A stretch of 64,000 nucleotides of DNA from Anabas testudineus (Eukaryota; Chordata; Actinopteri; Anabantiformes; Anabantidae): positions 12,822,967 to 12,886,966 of the forward strand of contig NC_046627.1 of NCBI RefSeq assembly GCF_900324465.2, in the 5' to 3' direction. The translations under genes were made by a program, and so were the position numbers. The notes beneath the pieces are model-generated. The model saw only the letters and a list, made by a program, of their open reading frames with translations, searched no databases and was not told where the DNA came from. Within the stretch, counting starts at the first letter, position 1, and the number at the start of each line of letters is the position of its first letter. This document shows positions 11,610 to 24,971 of the stretch, one piece after another.

Positions 11610-12277
11610 CACACACTGTTAGAGGAGAAAACAGAGAATCAGCAGATATTACTTCCACTCTATCACTAGACCTCTTGATTAAAAATCTCAAAACATGATG
11701 CTAAAAGACAGATTTCTCTTCAGAAACTATAAACACCAATTCCCTGTTTTCAAAATCGAGTCATTTAAAAAAAAAAAAAAAAAAGCTCTCCACACTTCTC
11801 ATCATTCCTCTTTTGTCTCTGTGCCTCTTACCTCTTTCCCATGTTCTACTTCCACACTTGTTTGTGTCGTGTCAGTTTCTGGTCTACTCTCTTTCTGTTG
11901 CTCACTCTGGTTGGTTTGTATGTGTTTTCACTGTTATCTGATTTTGAGGTGAGATAACTGTGTATTTGAATATTTACCCAACCCCTCATTTCCCTCAGTG
12001 TGGGAACACATGCACTCTATGACCTATTAAATTAACCTTGTGTTGAGTGTGTGTGTGTGTGTGCTGGTAAAGACTCGGTTCTGTGATGCTGGAACACACT
12101 GTTTAGTCTTCTCTGTGTATGTGGAAAACCAACGAACCACTTGATCAGTTGAGTTTAATATTATAATAGTGAACATAGCTACACGTAAATGAACATGTGA
12201 GCACAATGTGACCATCTGCTGCACAACTTAAAATCAAGATAAACAGAAAATGAATTTCCCTACTACACATGTTCATG

Positions 12278-13006
12278 TGTTACAGTTCCTCTTTCTGTCC
12301 TGTTCTGTGGGTTTTGTTTTGTTTTTGTTCTGTCTCACGCTCCTGCCACACCCATATATGGACTTCCTCTACTCTCCACTCTCACTCACTGGACTAATTG
12401 ACTCACTCAGTTCACCTGGTCATCCCTCCATTTTAAAAGCACCCCTCAGTCCTCAGTTCGCTGCTGGTTTGTTGACATTCATTCATTGCTCGCTCATGCT
12501 GCTCACTTCTGCTTCGTTCATGCTCCACAATTCTGGTCAGTTTGTTCGTTCGTTTGTCCATCAGGAACCTCTGTTTTGTTTGTTAGTTTGAATTGTTTGG
12601 CCTGCCTTTTGCAGTGTATTTTTTTGTTGTTACTTTGTCCTGTTAGTTTTGTCTGTTGGTTTCTTGTCCGCATTAGTGCGTGGTTTTTCGTTGATACTTT
12701 GTACTGTTGGTTCGTCTGTTTAATAATGTTCTCCTGCCTTGTGCAGTGATATTGGTTTGTTACTTTGTGCTTCTGCTTTGTCTGTTAGTTTTGTCCACAG
12801 TAGTGTGAAGTTTTGTGTTGTTCCTTTGTATGTCAGGTCTAGGGTTCTGTTTGTATTTTACTATTGTGTTTTTTGGGTCCCTTTTGGTTGATACTTTGTT
12901 CATGTTTGTTAGTTCCCTGTGTCCCCTGACCTTTTTGTTAATAAATATACTTTTTTGTTCGCACCCGTTTGGTCCCCGTCAGTCTTGTCCGTCCCTGTTC
13001 GTAACA
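12278..13006. mobile_element. Solo LTR (LTR retrotransposon fossil)
   Basis: About 729 bp, beginning TGTTAC and ending GTAACA, with an AATAAA near the 3' side. TCATG occurs at 12273-12277 and again, one base off, at 13008-13012, which suggests a 5-bp target duplication. It is homologous to 60415-60932, including the CTCCTGCCACACCCATATAT block. There are no internal genes, as expected after LTR-LTR recombination. The counterpart on the A side (about 5745) lacks it, so it is younger than the A/B duplication. The Gypsy or ERV family is not resolved. Confidence 0.75.
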
Positions 13007-14763
13007 GTCATGTATAACTAATGAAAATTTAAATGGGGACTTGTTAATGATCCCCAAGCTTTTGCATTTTAACAGCCTTGTTTGCATGTAACTGGCTGTG
13101 ATAAGAACAATTATATTCAATACATACAGACCTGAGTCATTTTCTTCTACTGTACAACTGGGTTCATGTAAATGAAAAGCATATCTCATTTTATCTTGAA
13201 TAGATGACTCTCTGGCATGAACAGAATATTACAATAACTAAGACCTAAAATGTCATGTCAGTAAATTCATTACAAACTAAACTATACAGATCAAAAACCT
13301 TTGTTATTGTGTTTCCTACAACAATCTCATGTAATTTAAATTTTGCTGCACAGGAAACTAATTTGTATGAGACAAGATCTCTACAGAACCATTTCAAAAT
13401 AACAAACTAGGACCCACTTCTTTACCAGGACATTGAGGAATACATCTCACCATTGCCCTACTACATTAAGACATTTTTAATATATTTTTAATGTCTTATT
13501 TATCTTACATCTTTGCTACTTTTGGCACTCTGCTGTGTACTTGTACTTTTCTGTTGCAAAAATCCAATTTCCCTATTGTGGGACAAATTCAGGTTTTCTT
13601 ATCTTTACACCTGTGTGGAAAACGTCACCCTCATCAAAATATCAGTGTTTCTCCAAACTGGAAACGCTGTTGCCTGTTGTCATTTGCATACTAGTTCTAC
13701 TAGTTCTAGTACAATTTCTAGTTCTAGATGATTTATTATTGATAACAGTATTTTTGCATTGACGTTATTTTTTTTTTTTCTTGGATCCTGGAAATCAACA
13801 AATAAATTAAATGAAATGTGGAATAAAACAACATTCAAGCAACATTCAAGTACAGTACTGGTGCCTCAGATTTGTACTGTTGTACAATGATGATAATAAT
13901 GGTAATAGTTCTGACTTCAACTGAATGTGCCAAGAATTTGGGGTTTTCTGCATTTGTCATAAAATGTCATCTAAGTAAAAAAAAAAAAGTTAATTTGACT
14001 GAAAAATACACTCACACATTTAGAGTTTTGAAAGCAGCGACTTTCAGTATTAAATAAAGCTCTTTATATAGCATTAAACGTAATGTCTTCATAAATGTAG
14101 TATTTTATTAGAATATGAGCATCTACTGTACAACTAGAAATCTACACAATGAGAAAATAGATTTCTTTGCTACACATGTTTGATTCCCCCAGTGGGAAAT
14201 TCAGGTGTTATAGCAGCATAGAGATTAGCAACATACACAACAGAACAATGATAAAACTAGGGACAATTCAAAGAAGGATATGTTTGCATTAAACGACCTG
14301 TCCTGATAAGAATAATCATTTTCGGGACACGCACGTACAGTATATCTTTGAGTAATTGTGTTCTCCTGTACAACTGGCCTTTTGTAAATGAAAAGCATAT
14401 CTCATTTTATAGAATAGATGCTCATATGGTACATGTATGAACATACATTGAATGAAAACCTGAAACTTTGTATCAGTTAATTTATTAAAAACAAAACTTT
14501 ATTCACCAATATTCATCCTTCCAGTAGGTTTTTCTTCAAAATCAATTATAATTGCAGTGTAGTTGCACAGTAAAGTAATTTACAGGCAACATGGTGGCTA
14601 CAGACTCTTTAATTAACTTTGTGTTATAAAAAAATTGATCTGTTTAATTTAAGATATTTACTAATTTCTCTCACACATACTATAATACTTTGACTTTACA
14701 CCTTAAAACAACTGTTGAAACAAATACATACAAGTTAAATATATATATATAAGGCGGAAAGGC

Positions 14764-14990
14764 TTACAAGTCCTGTACAAGATATAATCAGCCACTCCCT
14801 TCGCCTGTGCATAGCCACACTCCGCCCACTCCTGTACCAATTTCTTTAACTGGATGTTTTCTGAGCCTACCAGCTAGTGGATGTGTTCACCAACATCTTC
14901 CATAGGTCCCTATCTCAGTCCACTGTTTCCACCTGTCCGAAATCGACCCCAATTATACCAGTGCCAAAGCAAACGGCTTGGACAATGGAT
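14764..14990 (+). mobile_element. LINE RT scrap, duplicate of the one at 7.9 kb
   Basis: Reads VFTNIFHRSLSQSTVSTCPK and then PIIPVPKQT near 14885-14975, homologous to 7895-7990 but keeping an extra upstream CTGTGCATAGCC block. Non-functional. Confidence 0.55.
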
Positions 14991-14999
14991 ACTTCCTAA

Positions 15000-16900
15000 A
15001 ATAAATGTGTTTTACCTACTCTGCAAAAAAGACTCTGCAGTAAGTCCACACCTGCAGAACATACTAAAAATAAACTATTGCATCTCCACTTAGGTCACTT
15101 TGTGCTGTAGAAATCACTCAGAAGGACTGAATCTATTTATTTTTACTAGTATTAAACAGCATTTGTACATTTTGTTTTATAAGACATTATTAAACTCTTA
15201 TATGAAAGCCTCAGTGATGTTCTGTCATAACTGCTGCTGAGATGTGGTAGAAAACAGCGCCCTCTAACCTCACGGGAGCCAAACAGCATCAATCAGTCCA
15301 TCAGTGTTCAAGTGACTGTTGCTCTGACAGTGTGAACAAAAACTGGTTACACAGGTTAAAACAAGTTACCAGAGAACATCATCACATTTAAGTAGAAGTT
15401 AGATAATGTATCATACAACAATACAGTAAGTATCTATATCCTCCTCTTCATCCCATGTTTATCGTCTAAATCTCGTCAAGACCCAGACTAATTGCTTTAA
15501 GTTGCCTGTTATCATTAGTTAACTAGTTTTAAACTTTATTCAATGCTTCTTGTTTTAACTTTGCATCATCAGATATTATGCATTTCTTATCAATTTGATC
15601 TGGCTGTCACTGCACAGAGAGGAGGAAACCAGGATAGTTTAAGTTTTTTAACATAAAGTGGATTTTTGTTTAAATATATTGCAAATAGTTAATAATTAAT
15701 TAATATTACGGTAATAGTTAATAATTTCCAGAAAAATAAAATGAATGCACTATGATTGTGTGTTGTGAAGTAGTAGTAAGAGTTAGTTCATGACAGCAGG
15801 TGGCGCTAATTTTAATGGACACAATACATTTCCATTTAAATTTTTATTGCAATATACACAGCAGATTAGTAGTGGGAAAAACATCTAAATTCAATAGTTA
15901 ACACATAGTTAACACATAAAAAAAACCCAAAACAAAACAAAATAACTTCAGACTTTTTGAAAGTTTTGTTAAAGAGGTTAGTGAATTTACAGGCTGAGAT
16001 TTAAAAAAGTGATTATTTTTTCATTACATGCTAATTAAAACATAAATACATAAACATACTCAGAATACATCATGAGCTGAATAACCATTTGACAAAACAA
16101 CAAATCAAAACAATCAAAATGAGAATAATCAGAGCTAAACAAACATTAATCATTAAACCAAAGATAACTAATACATTTCAGGCATCGATCACTGAGGAAT
16201 GAGAAATCAGTAATAAAATAAATCAACCATTAAAAGAATAAATGTGTCTAAAGTCAAAGTGTGAGAAAATTAATCAAATGTAACAAATCAATAACTACTA
16301 TAATACTTTTACTTACTTGTTACCTTTGATTTAAAAGTAATAGTAAATAAAACAAAATTAAATAATGATATTACGTAAAATAACAGTCAATCAATAGCAA
16401 TCGGCAGAACTTTCATGTTTCATTTCATTTCTAATTTTATTGTTGTGAAATGAGTGAAAATAAACATTTACTCTTTATTACTATTTCCAGACACACAACA
16501 GACTGACTGCAGCTTCTTATTTATTGTAATTAGATACTAACAAATACCTGAAGAGCTGTCCAGAGCAGAGTGAACCGAGTCTCATGTTTCATAGTTTAGT
16601 TTTTTAGTCATGTCCAAAACTATTGGCAGTGATACAAAGATTATGTTATGAAAACTGTTCTGCTTTTTTTGTGGGGGGGGGGGGTTCCTTCATGTTTCTC
16701 TGGTATATTTAAGAAAAACTATACTCATTTAATAAGACTTTTTAAAGAGTGTTGACCCGGCTTCTTCAGGACTGCTGCAGTTTAATCTGGTGTGCTGGAT
16801 ATAAACCTCTGGACCAGATCCTGATGGTGATCAGTTTATCAGTGCTCAAAGTTGATCTTAAGTTTGTGTCCCTGCCAAAACTCATGACCATGACTTTACA
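15000..16900. other. Gene-free AT-rich stretch
   Basis: No coding frame recognised. It contains the right edge of the A/B duplication (15220-15330), the CTCF-like site at 15794, and a G-run at 16671-16684 that may be an assembly-sensitive homopolymer. Confidence 0.5.
15794..15807 (+). promoter_or_regulatory. Possible CTCF-binding site
   Basis: CAGCAGGTGGCGCT fits the core of the vertebrate CTCF consensus well. A weaker opposite-strand match (AGCGCCCTCTA) lies at 15257. This is a motif match only; such matches also arise by chance or inside repeats. Confidence 0.3.
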
Positions 16901-16906
16901 CAAACT

Positions 16907-17843
16907 TTAGTTTAGTTTAGGTTTGGGTGGACACTGGCAGGATTTCTTCATTTCTGGATAAATATTAGCAACAGTTTCACTTTGAGGACAATTTGTTTTG
17001 GGAAAAGCCACAATCTTCAGGTTATCCTTGAGTTCTTTCAACGTCTTTGTTGGCAGATATTCACCGTTCGACTTCTCTGCAGTGTTTTCGCCCCAGTATG
17101 CACTCGCTAACCACTTGTTCTTACCTTTACTGTAACAGCAGAAAGCCGACCAGAACACAGAAGGTTTGTGGATGTTGTTGTTGAGTTTTATGTCTGTGCC
17201 AGACACGGCTCCAGACACTACGTAGCCTTCGATGATGTTAATATTGTTGATGCAGTGCTCTTCTAGGATACATTTGACACAGGTCTCCATGTGTTTCCAG
17301 CTGCCAGTGTTGACAGTTTTAACTTGTGGAATGATTTTATCAAGTTCATCTAATTCACCAGATGAAGGGAAAAAATGGCCCCAGATGTTGGACATGAGAT
17401 TTCTTCCTTCAGGCTGCAAAAGTCAAAAGACTCAGTCAGTGGTGCTGATGTTGAAATAATAAAATAACAATATAAACTACTGTATCACACAGATATTTTA
17501 TTTGGATACATACAAAAAGCTCCCTGTTCCAAGGTGTTTCCAGTTGGTTGCTTTTTGCTCCTGTGAACTTGTAAGCAGAAAACACTGGAATGCCGTCCTC
17601 AGAGTCGTAGAGCATCACAGCACTTCTCATGTTCTTATAACTTCGGCAGATGGGTTTGTATCGCTTCTGGTCCTTGATGTTGCCGTCCTCCAATACACCT
17701 GAAATGTGTGGTGGAGTTTTCTGCAGAAGATACTTGTTACAATTTGACATTGAGTTCATAAATTTTGTGTCTGTCGGAGTGACGGATAGAAGGAGGAGGA
17801 CGGAAAGAGGCAGGAGACACCACATCTTCAGAGGAGTCATCAT
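16907..17843 (-). CDS. endod1-like: ENDOD1-like copy C, active-site region eroded
   Basis: Exon 1 is 17514-17843 (110 codons; donor TTT/GTATGT, ending in ELF where other copies have EPQ). Exon 2 is 16907-17413 after TTTGCAG. The product is 278 aa with a signal peptide at residues 1 to about 25. The frame is open, but exon 2 is short before the active site. The DRGH position reads IWGH (His at about 123), and the STCTLTN strand is gone, so IIPQVKTVNTGSWKHME follows almost at once. The Mg2+-binding Asn (VNTGSW) and later WSAFCCYS are kept. There is almost no tail (CQCPPKPKLN). By family knowledge it is probably inactive or very weak as a nuclease. It may be a young pseudogene or a non-catalytic secreted protein. 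Confidence 0.8.
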
Positions 17844-18719
17844 CAAACACTGTCAGAGGAGAAAACAAAGAGTCATCAGGGTTTTGTTGCACTGTAGTGT
17901 TTGAATGTCACGGAAGAGTTACTTAATTACTTTAGCGATATTTACAGTAGAGGAACCAGTTGATCCATCCAGAATGACTGACAACTGGGATAGTTCATGT
18001 CTGCAGCCCTCATCAATGTTTTCTGATGTATTTATTTTTTATTACTTCTGCTTTCTTCAGTGCTCTCGCTCTTCCTCAACTCGCTTTCTCCTCTCCTCCT
18101 GTGCTCTTTCGGTTTTCTTAAAGGTGTTTTAATTTCATTTTTTTCTATTCTCTTGACTTTATCTGTCTTATTTCTGCACTACTTTATGCTACAGTATGTT
18201 AATTATACATGACTGGAGCAGGTTTACAGGAATAGTAGAGAAACTGTTGAGGTCCTCCAAAGGTATACAGTAAGTACCGTTTGCAGAGATTGAAGAACTA
18301 GGTTGAATAAACTGCATCTGAGGACACAGTAATACAGTTAAAGCTGCTGGTATGTTAATGACAAGGCAACATAGCAGCTGTTTATCTATGTTATCAGTAC
18401 ACACTGAGTTTAACACAGGGCTACAAAAAAGAGAACCAGATATTTTAAACTTATTTAATAATAAATAAATTAATTAATTAAAGAAAAACAGATGAGAAAA
18501 CCTTATTTAAAGAAAGAGGGAGACAGAAAAAACAAACCAGTGCCTGTATAGATATAGGGACGACAATCATGAACAATAAGTGTTAAAATCACAAAATAGC
18601 TGAAATGTCCTCTGCAAAAATGATCAGCTTGTATTTTGAAATGATGCAGCTTGCTGTGAAAGTGAAGGTGAGGAACAATATATATATATAGAAAAACATA
18701 AGAAAAAGAAAAAACTTAC

Positions 18720-18832
18720 CTTCATGAAGTTTCATAAAATCTTGCTAAAAAAACAGGCAAGTAAAGAAAACTGCAAAAACAGATCATCAGATATTAAATG
18801 AAACAGTGAAGGAAGAAGGTTTTTACCTTTAT
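18720..18832 (-). promoter_or_regulatory. 5' non-coding exon and promoter of copy C
   Basis: The minus strand has a donor CATGAAG/GTAAGT at 18720. Upstream is TTCACTGTTTCATTTAATATC, which resembles the 5' exon of F, G and L, and a TATA-like AATAAAGG near 18825. The acceptor for the ATG exon is CTCTGACAG just before 17848. Confidence 0.5.
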
Positions 18833-18839
18833 TGGAGGT

Positions 18840-20570
18840 GTGGTGTCACAGCTACTACCTCCTACTTCAATAATAAGCTCCTGGCTTTTTTAGAGTAATT
18901 TAGTATTCAAAAGATGTGGTGTGAAGGACAATGTAAAGTTAGTACGACATAAATAACAGCAACGAATGTCAAAAAGTTGGATGTGTTCATGTTGAAAAAA
19001 TCTAAGTGGCCATACTAAGCTTAATTTAGGGTTTATATTGAATTCTGGTGCTTCAGTGATACAAGATTATAAATGAAAATCCATGTTATGATGTCTTTAT
19101 GCAGCAGCTTCTCTTCAGACTGAAAACAACACTGGCCTCTCAGCTAACCATGTTTGCTAAGTGGTAGGTTGCAATCATAGGTTGTGAATTTAGTCCTCCG
19201 TAAAGTCCCGTGAACATATAAAAGAAGCACAGCTCAGAATTAGTTTTTGACCTGTATCTACTGCTGTTTTATGGTTCTGTCTTTATTCTACTTAACAGCC
19301 AAAAACGAGGTTTTGCTTTTTCCTCATATATCTTGTCTGTGTGTGTATGAACACACCAATTACTCTTCAACTTCCAGAAATATATATTCATTTGAACATT
19401 ACAATAATCAGGCAGTGGGATGCTTGAATTTTTTAAAATAAACAAACATGAAAGCAACATATTAAATAATAACTGCACAGTAAGTGTATGAACACTTACT
19501 GCAGAAATGCAGTTTTATAGATAGTGCTGCTGATAAATGCTAACTAGCATGAGAACTCTGACTGAGACATGTCACTGTTTTACCACTTCTTCTGCAAGAA
19601 GCAGCAAGTCTTCCCAAAAGAGAAGTGTAAACCAACACTGCACGAGAGTTATCTTCTTATCTAGGCTGCATATTTTCCACCGTGTCAAAAACAAGTAAAA
19701 TGCAATACACTCACATTTTTTGCAGTAATACACTATAATTAGGCACTGTAATGAGTTGTGAACTTGATGTAAGAAATGACTCTGAATCAACACACTGTTG
19801 TTTATTTATTTACTTTTACCTGAATGAACCTCATCCCTTATGAAAAGTTATGTAAACTGTGCTATATCAACACGTGAAGTATCGTGATAAACATGATGAA
19901 TCAGACAACTCATCATTTCACAATGACATACCATCAACTTGCCAAATCTTCAACAACAACAAGAGTTACCTTCATGTCTCTGCTGTAAAATTTCCACAGT
20001 GTCACTGACAGAAAAATGTTTTGCACAAAGCTAAAACATCTTTAAAGACTTTCTTTGTCTTACTATTTATAATCAGAAAATACAAATATTTCAGGAGGGA
20101 GTTTTATGTGTTTTAATTATTCAGAAATGTTACAACTGTTGCCAAAGCACTTTAAATAACAGAAACCGTGCTGCTGATTTCTTTTACTTTAGATACCAAA
20201 TTATTTTTCACAGATTTTTGGTCTTTGAACAAAATATGAATAATCTAAAATCTCTAAAAATATTGTAATGTTTCACATGGATAACTAAGTTTAGTACAGA
20301 AATTATTCCAAATACTCAAATGTTAGTACAATATCATTAAACCATTTAGACATGAACAATCAATAATAATCAATGATATCAGACTAGAAATGTTTAATGT
20401 TTAAAAAAATGTTTTGTTTACAAACTTTGAACTCAAACTTTGTATCTGCAGAAATTATCTCACGTTTAATGTACTGACGCCAAAATATATTAGTTTAAAA
20501 TTAATAGTTTTGGGTGTTGTGTTAATTTGGAGTTCAATAGTTATATTGATAACTTTTATTGATAATATTA
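18840..20570. other. Gene-free stretch between C and D
   Basis: AT-rich, with only short chance frames. No repeat family recognised. Confidence 0.5.
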
Positions 20571-20574
20571 TGAA

Positions 20575-22015
20575 TTACTCATTAAGGAGCTTAAGCAGGA
20601 CCTTTTTTAAGTCTTCATTTATGTGCTCTGACTTTAATTGTTGTTTATTCAGTTTCAAACACAGGTCCCAGAGATTCTTTGCCTGGGGTCCTTTATATTT
20701 TACACTTCCTCTGAGATCACTCTTGCAGATGTTGTTAAACTTTCGACTGCCATACAGAAAATCTATGAACTGTTGTTGATTAGTGGTAGTGGGAGGGGCA
20801 GGCTTTTTTAAGGGCTGACTTGGTTTAATTTTTGGATCTAACTTATCAACAGTTTCTTTGAGAGGACACTTTGTTCCAGGAAACACACTAATTCTGAATT
20901 GTTTTTGTAGTTCTTCCAAAGTCCTTATCTGCAGATGTTTATCTGCAGAGTTATCTGGAACGTTGTCTCCCCAGTGTGCACCTGCTATCCACTTTTTCTT
21001 GTTTTCTTTACTGTTGCAGCAGAAAGCTGACCAGAGCACTGAGGGTATGTTAATCTGTTTGTTTTCTAGGTTTTTGTTCTTGCTGGGCTGAGCTCCAGTC
21101 ACTACATATCCTTCCTTGTTGCAGTTGTTTTCAAGGATTTTTTTTACATGCTCCTCCATTTTTCGCCAACTGCCCTGATTAAAAGAGCTAGCCTGAGGAA
21201 CGATGTTTGTCAGTGTGAATGTGGACTTTTTATCATTTTCGTCAAATGCATGAGACGATGGAAATAAATGTCCTCTATCATAGCCTCCACCTGTATAGTC
21301 TTTGTCACTGGCCTGGTGCTCATACTCAGCACGTTCACAATTCTCCATGTTTTTGCCATTCGTCATGTCTTCAAGCTGCAAAAGTTGAAACAGTCATTCA
21401 GTGGAACTGATACTGAATCAGTTTGACACAATTCTTTTTTTTCCTAACAAATAATAAAAAATATATAATCCTAATATTACACTTTTTTTTATAGACCTTG
21501 CTAGAAAAAAAGAAAAAATGACTAAAAGAATACTGAGAGCATTTTATTAGTACAGTTACAAAGATACAACTATAAATATTTAACTTACATATGAATATAT
21601 TTAGATTTTCTGATTGACCTTTTCAGAGAATTAAAACAAGAAAATAGAATAATGTATTACAAGGTTATTTGAGACACCTACATACCTGTGGCTCTATCTT
21701 CCAGCCATCTTCTGGTCTTCCCTCCTCTCCACCTCTGTACTTGTAACCAGAAAACACGGGGATCTTGTTCTCTGTGTCATAGAGCGTCAAAAACCTTCTC
21801 ACATTCTCATAAGTCTGGCAGATGACTTTGTATCGATCCGGGATCTGGATGTTGCCATGCTCTAAGACACCTGGAATGTTTGGAGGAATTTCTTTAAGAA
21901 GAAACCCTTTACACTCTGACATCGACTGCATCACTTCAGCCTCTGTGGGAGTTATGGACAGGAGGAGGAGGACAGCGAGGGGCAGGAGACACCACATCTT
22001 CAGAGGAGTCATCAT
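20575..22015 (-). CDS. endod1-like: ENDOD1-like copy D, canonical active site
   Basis: Exon 1 is 21686-22015 (110 codons). Exon 2 is 20575-21375. The product is 376 aa. The start is the second ATG-type codon of an open frame, chosen because MMTPLKMWC is shared by all copies. A signal peptide is followed by SECKGFLLKEIPPNIPGVL. The active site is complete: YDRGHLFPSSH (His at about 146), TFTLTNIVPQ, FNQGSWRKME, then WSAFCCNS. The tail differs from its neighbours: a PAPPTTTN linker and about 65 residues of non-repetitive, helix-like sequence (QQQFIDFLYGSRKF...LKKVLLKLLNE). A remnant of the same tail follows pseudogene I, so this may be the older form. It is one of two copies most likely to be an active secreted nuclease. 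Confidence 0.9.
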
Positions 22016-22105
22016 CACACACTGTGAGAGGAGAAAACAAAGAATCATCAAACATTAAAGCTTAATTGAGTAACAAATCACAAATGTAAAAATACTGTTG
22101 ATTTT

Positions 22106-22212
22106 TATCTTCTTCTCTTTCGGCTTTTCCCATCAGGGGTCGCCACAGCGAATCATCCTTTTCCACCTCACTCTTTCGTGGGCATCTTCTACACTCACAC
22201 CAGCCAACCTCA
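22106..22212 (-). mobile_element. 3' end of a LINE
   Basis: The minus strand reads DMRLAGVSVEDAHERVRWKR and then MIRCGDP before a stop, followed by an AAGAAGAT-type tail. It resembles the last residues of a widespread fish LINE ORF (...RVRWRRLIRCGDP; from memory). About 107 bp survive, inside the 5' intron of copy D. Confidence 0.6.
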
Positions 22213-22437
22213 TGTCCTCTGTTAATTACACACAATTATTCAAAGAATATAATAAGTGTGGTTGCAACGGTTTAGACTTCAAACTTTTAAAATTAAATAG
22301 CAGAGAGCTGTGTGATAATGAACATTGTTACACAACCTGAAAAAATATGAATACCACCATCTTAGAATCTTATAGACTCTATAACCTGTTATGAGACGTT
22401 TCCTAGAAGTTCTCACTTGTATCTCTGCGACTCTTAC

Positions 22438-22527
22438 CTCTTTCCTCTGCTCTTCATCCACACCTTGCTTGCTCTGTTTGTGTCTCTGTAGGTCTGTCTC
22501 TCTGCTATGGTTCAGTTGGATTTTATG
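22438..22527 (-). promoter_or_regulatory. 5' non-coding exon and promoter of copy D
   Basis: A donor AAAGAG/GTAAGA at 22438 and a TATA-like CATAAAA at 22521-22527, spaced about 85 bases apart. The same arrangement is seen for B and M and, in weakened form, for A. Confidence 0.5.
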
Positions 22528-22619
22528 TATTCTCACTATTATCTGGTTTTGGGGGTGATAAGCACGTATTTGCATATTGAACTAAGCTCCAGTCTCCCTG
22601 CGTGGGGAAATATGCATTG

Positions 22620-24965
22620 TAGATATAGAAATAGACATCTATGTAGTTAAATAATTAAATGAGGTAATACTTAGAGTAACTGTAATGCTACACATACATG
22701 TGGTACGAGTTTAATCATTACCTTTTTTCTGTAATGTGTCTTGACTGTGCCCACAAGTAGGTTAATGAATTATAGATATGATGTTTATATCAAAACATCA
22801 AAAGGAGTTCCAAACCAAATTACTGACATGGAGTTAGTTGGTTCAGTGTTTCTGTTACATGCTGTTGAGTCTTCTCTGTGTTGTGGAGCAACCTAATCAT
22901 CCTGTAGACTTGAAATGTACATTTAGGATCTTCTGCATACAATGAACTTAAGGTCAATACACATTTATAGTTAAAACAAGTTTATTAATCATCCTCGTGC
23001 TCAAAGTTTAAAACACAGTACCTCCACTACGTTTGACTTATATAATAAAGTGATGTGCTGAACTGAAATGACAAAAAACAAAAATGATAGGGCCAGAGTA
23101 TTAGCCCTTTAATAAATAGCCAATAGTGTAATGACCTTTCTGGTTGACACGTTTCTCTTGAGGTATCATAGTCTAATAATTTTGTCTTTAACCATAAATC
23201 TTGGTGAAGTTTCAATTGTATAAATTAATGAATAAAATATTTTTTTAATTGAAATATGGGAATCTAATGTATAACTTTAAATCAAGATAATAAGAAAATT
23301 GGTTTCTGTACTACATATCATCGTGTGTAGCTGGTCACGTTTCCATGTAACTATCTGTCTGGATAAGAATAATCAAATTCATGACATGCACACACAGTTT
23401 ACCTGTCTCTCTAAGTCATTGTGTTATACTGTACAACTCGGTTTATGTAAATGTATATATATGGTATATATGTAAATATAAGCTGTCATTATGTAAAGCT
23501 AGTGAGAATTGAAAAAAGGACTTATCCACAATCTGCATTTCAGCAGCCCTGTTTGCATGTAACTACCTGTCATGATAAGAATAACTTTATCGCATTATTT
23601 CTCAACAGCACAAGAAGGAGGACCTGCAAGTCTGTTGCAGTTCATTCGTTTAACAAAAAAAAAAACATTACATAACTTCAGTAATTCTGTACGACTCTCC
23701 TTTGAACATTACTGGATACACCATGGAAAGGATTTCCATGTTTACATTCCTGGACACTTAAGACCTCTCATGGACAACTCTGCTCTCTCTGCTCTCTTTC
23801 TGAACTAATTACCCAGTTATGTCACTTCCAGACTTAGTTCTAATCTGCCTATACTCACCTGTCCTGTTCCTTCTGGTAACTCCCTCCTATCAAACAGTGA
23901 GTTCTTCATTTGTTACCTGTATTCTGTCCACTTATCAGTTGCCGCTTACCTGTTCAGAAGTTCCCAAGCCTAGACCTGACCTAACTTCCTGCTCAACTGG
24001 ACCACACCAGTTATAATATAACTGTTAAAACTACTTATGCACAATTTGTTTTTACATTTGTGACAAGAAATTGTATCTTGTAATTTGCATTTTATTTTTG
24101 AAGCTTGTTCCCTACGTATTTATATGAATATAACTAAAACACATATATTAACTCTTCCACAGATTTGAATCATGTCATCAACTACAAGTGTCACCATTTA
24201 AAGAGAGAACAAACCTGCAGATGTGACCTGAAACTGAAAGAAGTGCCTAACACTGATTAGGTGGCTAGTTCTCAGTGCCTCAAAAAGCAGTGGAGCTGCC
24301 AAAATGCATTTTGGCAAAGACACAAGATGTTGAAAACCTCTCTTCTTTGTCCTTTCCTTATCTGTTTTGATAGTAAAGTACTCTCTTCTAGTGGTGCCTA
24401 TAGTAGAGACACAGATTGAAGTATAAATTAAATTGTGCCATATTGTTTACAACAGGCTCAAGTCCTTCACCTCACTAACAACACTTACAAACCCCCTTCT
24501 TATGTCACCAATCTGATCTTCCAGACCCTCAGCCTCCTGGTGCTTCCTTCATTGCCGCACTGTCCCACTGGAATTCTTAATATCTCCTATAGTATAGAAG
24601 TATATATAATTCATGGCAGAGCTGCTGAGATCTATATAATGAAGACACCAAAAGGTGTACAATCTAAATATTAAATTGCGAAGCTATGTGGACTAGTTTA
24701 GAACAAGGTTTAAAACTGACTTAGTTGAAACACAGAAGAGAGGAAACAGAATATTTGGCATGTATTTTTTCTTTTCTTGACTTCCAGTCAAACTGAGAGC
24801 AAATTCTAATAAAATCTGAAAAACAAGTTGCAAATTAATACATTTTTGACAGCAGAGGGCATCATTAAACCACTGCTAATGGGGACATACCAAGTGAGTA
24901 TTTAAAGGTGGATATGTGATGAGGATATGGCATTAAAGAAACAAACCCTGAGAGGCAGAGAATTT
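22620..24965. other. Gene-free stretch between D and E
   Basis: No gene. A diverged copy of the 0.45-kb flank module lies at about 23270-23600. The rest is unassigned AT-rich sequence. Confidence 0.5.
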
Positions 24966-24971
24966 TAAATC

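Larger units (their letters stand above)
11210..15330. repeat. Segmental duplication of 4640-8560 (B side)
   Basis: The intron, exon 1, 5' flank, the twice-repeated 0.45-kb module, the LINE scrap and the end block around CAGCGCCCTCTAAC recur in the same order as on the A side. Clear anchors are the AGACTCGGTTCTGTGATGCTGG block (5558 and 12070) and CTGTGATAAGAACAAT (5804 and 13096). Differences include the MITE (A side only), the solo LTR (B side only) and various indels. Confidence 0.8.

Noticed and set aside
12250-13021. Several plus-strand frames of 68-113 codons
   Set aside because: They lie in the solo LTR and share no register with the second LTR copy.
16671-16684. G-run as a possible G-quadruplex
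   Set aside because: A single homopolymer run without the spaced G-tracts of a typical quadruplex; length may be a sequencing artefact.
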